Positions 10,630-20,739 of a DNA stretch of 64,000 bases are shown one piece after another (the first letter of the stretch is position 1; the number at the start of each line of letters is the position of its first letter). Made by a program: the position numbers and the translations under genes. The notes under the pieces were generated by a model. That model was not told the DNA's origin. It worked only from the letters and a program-made list of their open reading frames with translations, and ran no database searches. The DNA lies in the NCBI GenBank assembly GCA_038025085.1, contig CM076146.1, positions 26,978,501-27,042,500 on the forward strand, given 5' to 3'. The DNA comes from Tetragonia tetragonoides (lineage: Eukaryota; Streptophyta; Magnoliopsida; Caryophyllales; Aizoaceae).

Positions 10630-11247
10630 ATGGCAAAGAAAGAGCAAGAGGAACAAAAGCTTGAACAAGAACTCAAAGATGAGAAAGAAGCAAACTTTAT
10701 TGAAGAATTGAAGGATGTTGATGCTCAAGAACAACTACAACAAGGTGATGAAATTAAAGAACCCTTGAGCGGGGAACAAGAGCCTCTTGAAATTGTTCAA
10801 TCTGAAGATGAAAATTCACATGAAGCTGATACGGGTGGTCTTTCACACGAATTTTTTTCTTTTGACCCATGTAATTCGTCTAGTGTTGATAATGTTTTTC
10901 TAGAAGACAAGAACGACAACACTCTTGACATTGTGGTCGATGATTCATTCGATGTCAGTCAAGATGAATCACTTATGGTCAAAATTGAACACTTTCAAGG
11001 TGAGTTCTACAATAATTATAAGGTGTCCTTGATCGAGAATTCTAAAGACCAGATTAATGTTTGTGAAGAATTGGGGACAACTCTTTTTCAAGAAGGGGAG
11101 AATGATGCGGGAGCAACAAGTCCACGGGTTATTAAGCTTATCATTGAACAATTATCAATCATATTGTCTACAATGAAGATGAATTGCAGTACACACGAAA
11201 GATCGGGATTAAAGCTATTGCTATATGATCGAGCTCGCTATGAATAA
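10630..11247 (+). CDS. truncated copy of the element protein (internal segment 2 into LTR 3)
   Basis: A 205-residue frame starts MAKKEQEEQKLEQEL, equivalent to residue 54 onward of the 331-residue copy, and runs into LTR 3, where a GAA-to-TAA change after RARYE stops it. The upstream 200 bases, including the primer site and N-terminal 50 codons, are deleted. Confidence 0.6.
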   Translation: MAKKEQEEQKLEQELKDEKEANFIEELKDVDAQEQLQQGDEIKEPLSGEQEPLEIVQSEDENSHEADTGGLSHEFFSFDPCNSSSVDNVFLEDKNDNTLDIVVDDSFDVSQDESLMVKIEHFQGEFYNNYKVSLIENSKDQINVCEELGTTLFQEGENDAGATSPRVIKLIIEQLSIILSTMKMNCSTHERSGLKLLLYDRARYE

Positions 11248-11929
11248 TCTCGTAATCTTGGGAGTTTTAAAAGTTGTTCGTATTTTGGCCATAATTCACT
11301 CATACAACGTCATAACATAATGATTCAAAGTGTTGTGCAAAGATATGATCGAGATCTAGAACTTTTATGTTTTGGGTTTTTTATGATTCGAAGCCGAAGA
11401 TGGTCAAAACGAGCTAGAAGTTACAAAACAGATTCCTTGCGCGCCAAGGCAACGAGTTTAGCTTAATTATTGTTTCCTAATTGGTTTCTGATTGTTTTAG
11501 GCGTGTTTGATTATTTTTAAGAAAGTATTTTAGCTATTTAAATTAGGAAAGTAGAATCCAAGAAGGATTAGGAAAGTTTCCTGTTTCCTAGATGCATTAG
11601 GATTAGTTTTTGGCTATATAAACACCATGTACTCGTCCAAAACAACACAGAATGCAGAATTAATCAAATTGAGTACATTGAGCAATTGCTTAAGTATCTA
11701 GCTTATCTTTATGGAGGCTAAAACCGATTCTACCTTTGTGGAGAGTCAACCTCTTGTTCGTTTGCCTTGGTGGATTACGTTCAAGATCCATTCTTGATTA
11801 GTATTCTTTGTGGCGCAACCTTAGATTATTATTCAAGAAATATCTTCTTTATTGTTCTTTATCAATCAAGATTCAATCCTTATCCATTAAATCTCTTCCT
11901 CTACATTAAATTGCGTCCCTAACGCATCA
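11103..11929 (+). repeat. LTR 3 of the array, chimeric
   Basis: 827 bp. Its 5' part shares the gaataatct stop variant with LTR 4, whereas its 3' part shares variants with LTR 2. This is expected for an LTR made by unequal crossing over. Confidence 0.88.
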
Positions 11930-11946
11930 AAGAAGCCCTTGCTACC

Positions 11947-12564
11947 ATGGCAAAGAAAGAGCAAGAGGAACAAAAGCTTGAACAAGAACTCAAAGATGAG
12001 AAAGAAGCAAACTTTATTGAAGAATTGAAGGATGTTGATGCTCAAGAACAACTACAACAAGGTGATGAAATTAAAGAACCCTTGAGCGGGGAACAAGAGC
12101 CTCTTGAAATTGTTCAATCTGAAGATGAAAATTCACATGAAGCTGATACGGGTGGTCTTTCACACGAATTTTTTTCTTTTGACCCATGTAATTCGTCTAG
12201 TGTTGATAATGTTTTTCTAGAAGACAAGAACGACAACACTCTTGACATTGTGGTCGATGATTCATTCGATGTCAGTCAAGATGAATCACTTATGGTCAAA
12301 ATTGAACACTTTCAAGGTGAGTTCTACAATAATTATAAGGTGTCCTTGATCGAGAATTCTAAAGACCAGATTAATGTTTGTGAAGAATTGGGGACAACTC
12401 TTTTTCAAGAAGGGGAGAATGATGCGGGAGCAACAAGTCCACGGGTTATTAAGCTTATCATTGAACAATTATCAATCATATTGTCTACAATGAAGATGAA
12501 TTGCAGTACACACGAAAGATCGGGATTAAAGCTATTGCTATATGATCGAGCTCGCTATGAATAA
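11947..12564 (+). CDS. second identical truncated copy (internal segment 3 into LTR 4)
   Basis: The 205-residue translation is identical to the copy 1317 bases upstream, including its premature stop in the LTR, so the unit was duplicated recently. Confidence 0.6.
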   Translation: MAKKEQEEQKLEQELKDEKEANFIEELKDVDAQEQLQQGDEIKEPLSGEQEPLEIVQSEDENSHEADTGGLSHEFFSFDPCNSSSVDNVFLEDKNDNTLDIVVDDSFDVSQDESLMVKIEHFQGEFYNNYKVSLIENSKDQINVCEELGTTLFQEGENDAGATSPRVIKLIIEQLSIILSTMKMNCSTHERSGLKLLLYDRARYE

Positions 12565-13246
12565 TCTCGTAATCTTGGGAGTTTTAAAAGTTGTTCGTAT
12601 TTTGGCCATAATTCACTCATACAACGTCATAACATAATGATTCAAAGTGTTGTGCAAAGATATGATCGAGATCTAGAACTTTTATGTTTTGGGTTTTTGA
12701 TGATTCGAAGCCGAAGATGGTCAAAACGAGCTAGAAGTTACAAAACAGATTCCTTGCGCGCCAAGGCAACGAGTTTAGCTTAATTATTGTTTCCTAATTG
12801 GTTTCTGATTGTTTTAGGCGTGTTTGATTATTTTTAAGAAAGTATTTTAGCTATTTAAATTAGGAAAGTAGAATCCAAGAAGGATTAGGAAAGTTTCCTG
12901 TTTCCTAGATGCATTAGGATTAGTTTTTGGCTATATAAACACCATGTACTCGTCCAAAACAACACAGAATTCAGAATTAATCAAATTGAGTACATTGAGC
13001 AATTGCTTAAGTATCTAGCTTACCTTTGTTGAGGCTAAAACCGATGCTACCTTTGTGGAGAGTCAACCTCTTGTTCGTTTACCTTGGTGGATTATATTCA
13101 AGATCCATTCTTGATTAGTGTTCTTTCTGGCGCAGCCTAAGAGTATTATTCAAGAAATATCTTCTTTATTGTTCTTTATCAATCAAGATCCAATCTTTAT
13201 CGTTCTTTATACATAGTTCCGCTTCATATTGCGTTCTCATGCATCA
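12420..13246 (+). repeat. LTR 4 of the array
   Basis: 827 bp. Its 3' half carries the LTR 1-type variants (cagaattcag, gcttaccttt) and its end is diverged (ttctcatgcatca). The agcat duplication follows at 13247-13251. Confidence 0.9.
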
Positions 13247-13251
13247 AGCAT

Positions 13252-13630
13252 TAATAACAAAGAAATTTTGACGTAGGTGCTAGGTTCTCGTCAATAGGGT
13301 ATTTGTAAAGAGCACTCAAAATTGAAAATTTAAGTTACAAGCTCCCAAAACCCGTTTTTTAAGATGAATAATTTTCTGATAAGGAGATCTCATGCATAAG
13401 TCATGTACAAGTTTCAATGTTTATCCTGACCTTAATATATCATTATATTTTTTTGTCCTATGAGGTACAACGTTTTATGTATAGGTATCATTTTTTTTGT
13501 ATTGAAGTATCACATTTTTGTCCAAACACTTATTCGCTGAGATAATATATATCATTGTTTTTACCGCCTCATTCATGAAACCACTTCATTTATGAGGCCA
13601 CTTCATATTAGTTAAATTATGTGTTTTATT
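13252..13630. other. AT-rich spacer
   Basis: No gene or repeat recognised. Confidence 0.35.
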
Positions 13631-13632
13631 AT

Positions 13633-13811
13633 GGGAAAATGTTTAGTTGACCCGGTGGGTGGGCAACCCAACTCATCTTTGTGTCTATCTCTCTCCTCCT
13701 TTAAATGCCACTTTTTGAAAATAGAGGAGAGAGAATATGATTATAGAGGAGAGAGATAGACACAATAATGGGATGGGTTGCTAACCCAGTGGATCAACCT
13801 ATCATTCTCCT
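13633..13811. mobile_element. MITE with long inverted arms
   Basis: The left arm (gttgacccggtgggtgggcaaccca...tgtgtctatctctctcctcct) pairs with the right arm (agaggagagagatagacaca...gggttgctaacccagtggatcaac). The arms are about 55 bp and almost meet. No clear target duplication was found, so the superfamily is open. Confidence 0.7.
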
Positions 13812-13978
13812 AATGGGTTATAAAAGCTTCTAAACTCATGAAAATGTGTGCGCGCATTTACTTACTTAGTTTGCCGGTACATTGGTACATTTGTTGCCTT
13901 TGACATATGTACATGCCACCCAAATAGATCATAGTCTTTTCCGAAGCAAAGGAGACAAATGTTGATACATGAATTTCT

Positions 13979-14544
13979 AATATGTTTGGCAAAAACAGAT
14001 AGCAGCTTTTAGATTAAGATCGATATGTTTGGCCTAACTCTCACAATTTCCACTTCTCTTCTCAGCTAATTCGTTCTTTCCAACTCCAATTTCATCCACT
14101 CTCGCCTTCAACTCCAACTTTTAGAAGTTGAAATAAAGCTAGAAGTGGAAGGAGAAGCGAAGTTAGGAAGTGTAAAGCTTCTACTTCTACTCCAATTGTA
14201 ACTTTATTTCAACTACTTAAAAGTTGGAGATGAAGGGGGAAGTAGATGAAAGGGGAGTGGCAAGAATAAATTTGGGAGAATAAGTAGAAGTTGGAAGAAT
14301 GTAGGCCAAACAAGCCCTTAACCTACAACTTTCAGCTTTCATCTACTGTTTTTACTCTCTATTACCAAACAATAATTTCTCAGATTATTTTCAACTTTCA
14401 GTTTCAAAAACAAATAAAGTCTTAATGATACTCAACAAATGATTTGTTACCATTTCACAACAATTTTGTCTATTTTCTATTGATTTCTTACCCTATTCTG
14501 ATTTTCAATTAGCAAAACAGCTAGTTGTACTAAACATACCAGCA
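13979..14544. mobile_element. MITE of a TGTTTGGC family, split by a nested MITE
   Basis: The left end tatgtttggcaaaaacag and the right end gctagttgtactaaacata match, in opposite orientation, the ends of the uninterrupted relative at 17155-17432. A further relative lies at 28030-28441. The second half resumes after the nested element at 14318 (acctacaactttcagcttt). Confidence 0.7.
14017..14317. mobile_element. Tourist/Harbinger-like MITE nested in another MITE
   Basis: Termini tgtttggcctaact and taggccaaacaagccc are inverted. TTA occurs on both sides (14014-14016 and 14318-14320). The host sequence reads through agaTTA to acctacaac, as in the uninterrupted relative. Same family as the copies at 35947-36256 and 49451-49710. 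Confidence 0.75.
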
Positions 14545-14560
14545 TCTAATTAAAAATGTA

Positions 14561-14975
14561 GGGGATTGCGTAATGTAAATCAGAAATTACTTAACGTAAA
14601 TTTTTTTTCCAATAATACCCCTAACCATTTTGTCAACCTTTTCTACTCTCCCTCTTTTCTCTCTACCAGTCCCCTAACTCTTTTCTCGTCTGAGCCGGAT
14701 TACTACTTACTACCATAATCAGGCGATTTGACCAATTGAAATTTAAATTGGATATACCAAGGTCATTATAAGACTTAACAAGCAGTTGTCACATTTACGA
14801 AAGACAATCTAACATATGCTAAATTATTAGATCCAAAGACAATCTACTACCTAATCTCTTTTTTTCGTATTTCCTGATCATCATGATATCAAAACTTTTG
14901 GATACTGCCATCAAAAAAACATTTGGATACAATCACGTACTTCTTGAATAATTTTTTGATGATGGTGTAGAATTT

Positions 14976-15023
<48 letters not shown>

Positions 15024-15536
15024 TATGTTTATCAGAGTTATCTTGCTTGCCAGATCTTTCTCCTCAATCAATCTTGTTTAGTTTGCGGATGATTCTTCGA
15101 TGTGACGACCACAAGACCGCCCGCCCTCCCAGCCCCACCACAAACCGAAACCCAATCTCTCTCTCTCTCTCTCTCCACCACAAAACCCCTGTCAGCCCGC
15201 CGTCCCCAACCCAAGCCTGCCGCCCAACAACCACCCTCCAATAAACTCTAACCTACCACCTACAAAACCCTAAATAATTAATAGTTTGAAAAGAAAAAAA
15301 AAACTAAATTATAATAATTACCTCAATATCATCTTTAATTTGATCAAAGATATTGTCTTGATCAAAAGAATCATCCATATTGATTTTTTTTAGATGGAAT
15401 CATCCATATTGATTGAGTAGAGGGAATGAGGAGAGAGGGGAAAAAGAATAAGGAGATGCTCCTTTACAAATAATGGCAAATTTTGTGTCAAAAAGACTTC
15501 CGTTAAGTAATTTGCGATTTACGTTAAGCAGTTTCG
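14561..15536. mobile_element. non-autonomous DNA transposon with 8-bp TSD, copy A
   Basis: Terminal inverted repeats of about 36 bp: gcgtaatgtaaatc...aattacttaacg at the left and cgttaagtaattt...gatttacgttaagc at the right. Perfect 8-bp duplication aaaatgta at 14553-14560 and 15537-15544. The interior has a (CAT)n tract at 14980-15023 and a C-rich block (15118-15245). Copy B at 45575-46470 shares ends and C-rich block. An 8-bp duplication fits hAT or Mutator-like elements; no transposase is left. Confidence 0.8.
14980..15023. repeat. (CAT)n microsatellite
   Basis: About 15 CAT units in a row inside the DNA transposon copy A. Confidence 0.95.
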
Positions 15537-15609
15537 AAAATGTATTACCGAGGAAATCAGTTAAAGAAACAATACCACATGGAACTAATTCTTGCACTAG
15601 TATATTTGA

Positions 15610-16420
15610 TCAAATGATGATCCTATATACAATGTTGTACAGCCGTCAGACCAGCTATATGTTATATGGGGCAGTGCGTTGGCCGGTGAAACAGGTAGGT
15701 CCATGTGCAGAAGATGCGGGTGGTCGAGATGAGGATGCTTCGTTGGATGTGCAACTTTATTACAAGACGAGACAAAATTAGGAATGAAGTGATAAGAGGC
15801 AAGGTAGGGTTGACCGACATTGACAACAAGATACGAGAGACGAGATTCAGGTGGTTTGAGCATGTTAGGAGAAGACATCAAGATGCCCGAGTGAGAATGT
15901 GTGAGAGGATTATACTTAGGGATTGCAAGAGGAGAAGAGGGCGCCCAAAGAAGAGTTGGGGAGAGGTAATCAGTCAGGATTTGATTCTTCTAGAATTTAC
16001 CAGAGGACTTGGCCCTAGATAGGAGAATTTGGCGTAGTAGGATACGTGTATAGGATCCTCGATAGATTGTGGTTTTGCATTGTATAGGAACTAGAGCTTG
16101 CGGCATTTTGTTTTCTAGCTTGTAGTTGTCTTCTTCTTTTTATCCTATTATGTGAGCAACCTTATGTTTTAGTGTGGTTTTGCTTTCTGTCCCTCACCCT
16201 TGTGCTTATTCCTTATTTCCTTCTCCATTGCATGCACTCTTGCTATATAATAAAATAAAATAAAAAATCTTTTTCGCAACTGTTTTCAAAAAAAGTTTTT
16301 GTGAGTCTTTTGGAAACAGTCTCTCTACTAGGTGATTAGTAAGGATAATGTTGCGTACATATGGACCTTTGCAAATCCCACACTAGACGGGAAATTTACT
16401 GGGTTGTTTTTGTTGTTTAG
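15610..16420 (+). mobile_element. 5'-truncated RTE-type LINE, ORF C-terminus and tail
   Basis: The translation around 15640-15690 (MLYGAVRWPVKQ) continues after a frame break near 15695 as QKMRVVEMRMLRWMC...IRNEVIRGKVGL...RFRWFEHVRRR...RGRPKKSW, the typical C-terminus of plant RTE LINE proteins, ending at 16022. The 3' region has aataaaataaaataaaa and a tail (ggaaacagtctctct...gcgtacat...ttactgggttgttt) that recurs at 51115-51245. The left boundary is not defined. Confidence 0.8.
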
Positions 16421-16424
16421 TTTG

Positions 16425-17150
16425 CATAATTGCATTGTTACACACGTCTAATGAGAATCAGAATAATTTACCTGCCATATCTCCCCCTTACCAAAGCCAC
16501 ATCAAAAGGTCACAGGTGGAAGCTAGATGCAAAGTTATAATAGAGTGCAATTATATACTTCGTCTAAGAGAAAAATAAGAAACTAAAAAGCCCCCTCGTG
16601 CACACATTGTAACTTATAATGTTCATGCTAGTACGAACAAAATAATAGAACAATCTCTGGAAAAATATAATTAATTTCAAATCACATATAAAGCATATAA
16701 CACTTTTGGGGAATAATATACTTAATGGAGTATATGCCAAGCATGGTCCGTGATCAAAGATGGAATAAGATGATAAAGGAATTATTACAAGTCCATTTCT
16801 AGGAGACAATGTGAGGGTTTAATTCAATTAATAAAGGATATTCTGAACTTATTAAAATGCCTTTGTTATACAGATCACTCTTAGGTCATGTCCATAGGAA
16901 TATAATCATAATCGTTTAGAATCATATCCTTAGAACAATTTTCCATTATTTTGGATAGAGTTGTATGTGTTTTGGGCATAATTGCTAGATTATTCTTAGG
17001 ATCGCCACTTATCAACACAGTTTGGATGAAACTAGACCTTAGTACTTCTTAATTTACCTTTTTTTTCGTTTTTAGTACCATTAATATAACAAGTGGCCCT
17101 AAAAAAAATTCAATATTACAAAATGATGGCTGAATATTGGAGGAACTTTA
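16425..17150. other. spacer
   Basis: No gene recognised; a short minus-strand frame at 16564-16809 has no domain and is probably chance. Confidence 0.35.
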
Positions 17151-17154
17151 GCCA

Positions 17155-17432
17155 ATGTTTGGCACAACTAGTTGTTTTGCTAGCTGAAAAGATAGAATAT
17201 GGTAAGAAATCAGCAGAAAAATGCTACAATAATTATGAAATGGTAACAAATTATTAGTTATTTTGCTAACTGAAATTGAAAGCTTGCATGGGTAGCATTC
17301 AGATTTTAACTGTTTTTGAAACTGAAATTTGATAATAATCTGATAAACTGTTTGGTAACAGAGGGTGAAAGCAGTAACTGAAAATGAAACTGTAGCTTTA
17401 ATCTAAAAGCTAACTGTTTTTGCCAAACATAC
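17155..17432. mobile_element. MITE, TGTTTGGC family, complete copy
   Basis: Starts atgtttggcacaactagttg and ends ctgtttttgccaaacatac. It is the uninterrupted reference for the split copies at 13979-14544 and 28030-28441, in opposite orientation to them. Confidence 0.7.
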
Positions 17433-17641
17433 TATCAATTCACCAATGATATATAACATCAAAATCTACTTTTTCGATGGGATAGATGCATATGTTTCGT
17501 AACATGATGATCTTGTGAAAGTGACCAAAGTCCAATTAAGTTAAGCCAAATGCGTTTCATACAGGAAACGATTAATTAAGTATATGACAAAAACTTGTAT
17601 TAGAGCGTTCCACGTGTGAGAAGAAGCAGACGATTTGTTAG

Positions 17642-17833
17642 CTTTTTTTTTTTTTGGTTTGACCACAGGTTCACCTAAGCTCTTTGAGTCAAGACTAATC
17701 CTGTTCGCATCGGGTTGGCCCATACAGGGGTAAAGTGCTCCCACTAAGCAGTTTTCCATTTACAAGATTCGAACCCTCAACCTTGCTTAAGGGATGAGAG
17801 TGCCAAACCACTCACATCAACCACTTATTGGTA
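17642..17833 (-). mobile_element. tRNA-derived SINE
   Basis: A perfect 12-bp duplication, acgatttgttag, flanks it (17630-17641 and 17834-17845). A poly-T run at the left edge is the A-tail of a minus-strand insertion. Read on the minus strand, an A-box-like stretch (tgtgagtggtttgg) lies about 40 bases before a B-box-like gagggttcgaatc, the RNA polymerase III promoter layout of tRNA-derived SINEs. Length 192 bp is normal. Confidence 0.85.
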
Positions 17834-17845
17834 ACGATTTGTTAG

Positions 17846-18756
17846 TTTAACATATACATGCTCCATGCCTTGCTAAATTAAAGGACTGTCTTTGGCACCA
17901 CCACCCCTAAATTGGCTTTTCCGGAGGCAAATAAACCCTTTGATGCATGCATGGTGCCCTTTGAGAGATATATGCCCCTTCATGCTATTGGTTTATTACC
18001 CTAAATGGCAGAAATGGTTGCAAGAGATACTTCTTGTTTGGCAATATTTCAATTTCTTTGACCATTTCTAGACATGTACGTACTTTATTCATGTAATGGT
18101 CATGGCCCTCTTGATGAGTGATGATTGGATATTTGGAATAGTTTTTGTGCTTTTGGCATTGGAATATAAATTATAATAATTTATGTAAAAATTACATGGA
18201 AAATAACATGCTATATACTTTAGTTAAGATTGCTTGGGAAGAAGAAAATGAGAGTAGGGGAAGAGGTGGATTGCCACTTGGAGCACCATAATATGCCATC
18301 CGACTCATGCCATCATTTTTGTGGTTTCTTAGTGGCTCCTTAGTCTTTGCTGCCAAGGTTTAGATTGATAATTAAAGGAGTTTTAAGACAAATATGGAGA
18401 TAGCCAGATTAGTGGTGCGATTAAAGATGTTTGGGTTGAATGAACGAGAGACGAAAAGATTGAAAATATAACCCGCCCCCCCCCCCCCCCTTCTTTTTTT
18501 TTGATTTTTTATTTTTTTTAACTTAGGATTTAGATTGCGTATGTTGCTATCATAAAAATGTTCATGTTCTTACCTTTATTTTTGAAAAAATTGGTGAAAA
18601 CAACACCGACTCTCATGCTGACGTCATTCTTGGCTATAGAGGTGGCTTCATGTTGAGACAATTTCATAAAAGATATTTTAATTTAAAATAGATAAACTTA
18701 CCCGATTACCATTTGAAACTCTTACATCAACATAACGAACTTTCAACAACAACAAC
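17846..18756. other. spacer with C-homopolymer
   Basis: No gene recognised. Contains a 16-base C tract at about 18475-18490 followed by a T tract. Confidence 0.4.
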
Positions 18757-18871
<115 letters not shown>

Positions 18872-19208
18872 CCATTTCTGGTTCTTATAAAGATCAAGCT
18901 AATATAGATCTACAACGATAATACCAGCTAACTTTAGATTAAAACTTCATTTTATTTTTCGCTATTGTTTCTACTCTTTTTCTCAAATTATCTTCAATGG
19001 AACTTTCAGCTTAAGCTACCACTAAAATGTAAAGTTACATGTAAGCTTTCAACTTTAGCTAGTAAAATGACCAATTTATTAGTACATTTCATTGCAATTT
19101 TCCAACTATTTTATACTAATTTGCTACGTACCATATGCTAACTATCAAAAACCAGTTATGCTAAACATACTGTGGTTGTCACATCAGTCCAATTGTGGTG
19201 ATAATTGG

Positions 19209-19427
19209 TAGAGCGCGTTGTTCATTATCGGCCAGTTCGAAAATACCAGTCCGGATTTTCGGACCGAATAGGACGAGATCGGTCCATCTTTTGGACCAGA
19301 CAATCTTGGTTCCGGTCCGGTATGGACCGATTTTGCTGGACAACTTCAAAATATTAAGACTGGTCTTTTAGACGATTTTTAAAAAACGATCCGGTCCGAT
19401 CCGGTTCTAGATCGGTGAACAACGCTA
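19209..19427. mobile_element. hAT-type MITE, 219 bp
   Basis: A perfect 8-bp duplication, ataattgg, lies at 19201-19208 and 19428-19435. The ends are inverted: tagagcgcgttgttca and tgaacaacgcta. The interior is built of GGTCCGGT/ACCGGACC-like inverted words. Eight bases is the hAT target size. Confidence 0.82.
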
Positions 19428-19976
19428 ATAATTGGAACTCATAAAGTCATATATAGTTTTGGCATTGCAAGTTGTTTGTGTAGGAGAATGTATCAATTAT
19501 GTAGGTATTATATTTGATTGTATATTTATTTTTTAAAATCCGTTGTATTGTAAAAATTGAGATGTGCTAATTAGTTAATAATTATGCAATCGTGTTGACT
19601 ATAAAGATATAATATTGTTTCTATTTTGTAGGAATTATTTTTGTCAAAAGTTTAACCGATGGATAGAATTAGAAATCCAACTAATCTAATCTAATATGTA
19701 TATGTGTGTGTGTCACATTTTTATTGGTAAATTGCATTTTTTTTTTCTTTTTTCTTTTTATTTTGTCATTATGGTATTCATGATGATATTTAATTTGATG
19801 TACTAAATGTCATAATAAAATTCTTTATTTAATACTTGACCCTTTTTTTAAATACTATATTGGGTCATTAATTTTATTAAGATTTATATTTATGAGTATA
19901 AGTACACTTAATTAAACCACTTTTATTGAGTTTTATAGTTGTACACAAAAAAAGTATTTTAACGTGGCAATATATA

Positions 19977-20345
19977 TTTGCCTAATTTTAGGGGATAAGC
20001 ACGTGTAATGTGATAATGGTCACATATAGAGTCATCATTTTGATTCTATTTTATATTGAGGGTATTACGTGGTAGGTGATATGTAACTGATATTTAACTA
20101 ATATTTGCGGCGATAATAGTATGTCATGTGACAAAGAACATGTAACTAATATTTATTTGCCTAATTTTACGGGGATAAGCGCATGTAATGTGACAATGGT
20201 CACATATAAAGTCATCCTTTGCAAGTTATAATATAGTTGTGGTTATTACATGGTAGGTGATATTTGACTAATATTTGCGAGGATAAGAGCAGGCTATGTG
20301 ACAATTAACATGTGACTAATTTTGTGGAATAAGCACAGGTAACAT
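19977..20345. repeat. 180-bp tandem repeat, two units and a fragment
   Basis: Units start tttgcctaatttta near 19977 and 20157 and share ggggataagc, atgtga.aatggtcacatata and ttatacatggtaggtgatat-type blocks; a third partial unit begins near 20317. Confidence 0.75.
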
Positions 20346-20739
20346 ACAAATGTCACATTTAGATGAATTATTTACTAATTTTCCTTCTTCTAGATGGTAA
20401 GTTGACGCTATTTTTTTGCCAATTGAAAGAATGTTAATCTTTCAACTTTTAGATTGCATATAGTGAAATACACATTAAGGGATAGTCTGATCAAACCAAT
20501 GGTTGTTTGATGAAAAAATATATATATCAGTTGGTATACGTGAAAATCATTGACTATTAATTCTGGGGATGATCGTTTTTTTTTTTTTTTTGGTAAAAGG
20601 TCAGTAGAGATCCATTACCAACTTGTGGAAATTAATACTAAATACATACTAAGGGAGAGAAGAGGAAAATAAAGAACCACCTTTTAGGAAGGGTGTCCTT
20701 TCCCAAAGTTCCCTAGCCTCAACACCTCACTAACAAAGC

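Larger units (their letters stand above)
8268..13246 (+). mobile_element. non-autonomous LTR element expanded to LTR-INT-LTR-INT-LTR-INT-LTR
   Basis: Four LTRs of exactly 827 bp each (8268-9094, 9786-10612, 11103-11929, 12420-13246) begin TGATGCGGGAGC and end with GCATCA. They separate three internal segments of 691, 490 and 490 bp. A single 5-bp duplication, agcat, flanks the whole array (8263-8267 and 13247-13251), so it arose from one insertion that grew afterwards. Only the first internal segment carries a primer-binding site. No protease, integrase or RT is encoded, so the element depended on another element for movement. Confidence 0.93.

Noticed and set aside
14980..15023. CRISPR-like or other regular repeat array
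   Set aside because: Simple CAT microsatellite with no spacers; the genome is plant nuclear.
15047..15244. Ser/Pro-rich small protein, and a similar frame at 45997-46229
   Set aside because: Both lie in the C-rich core of two copies of the same transposon and differ in frame and repeat number; no evidence of expression.
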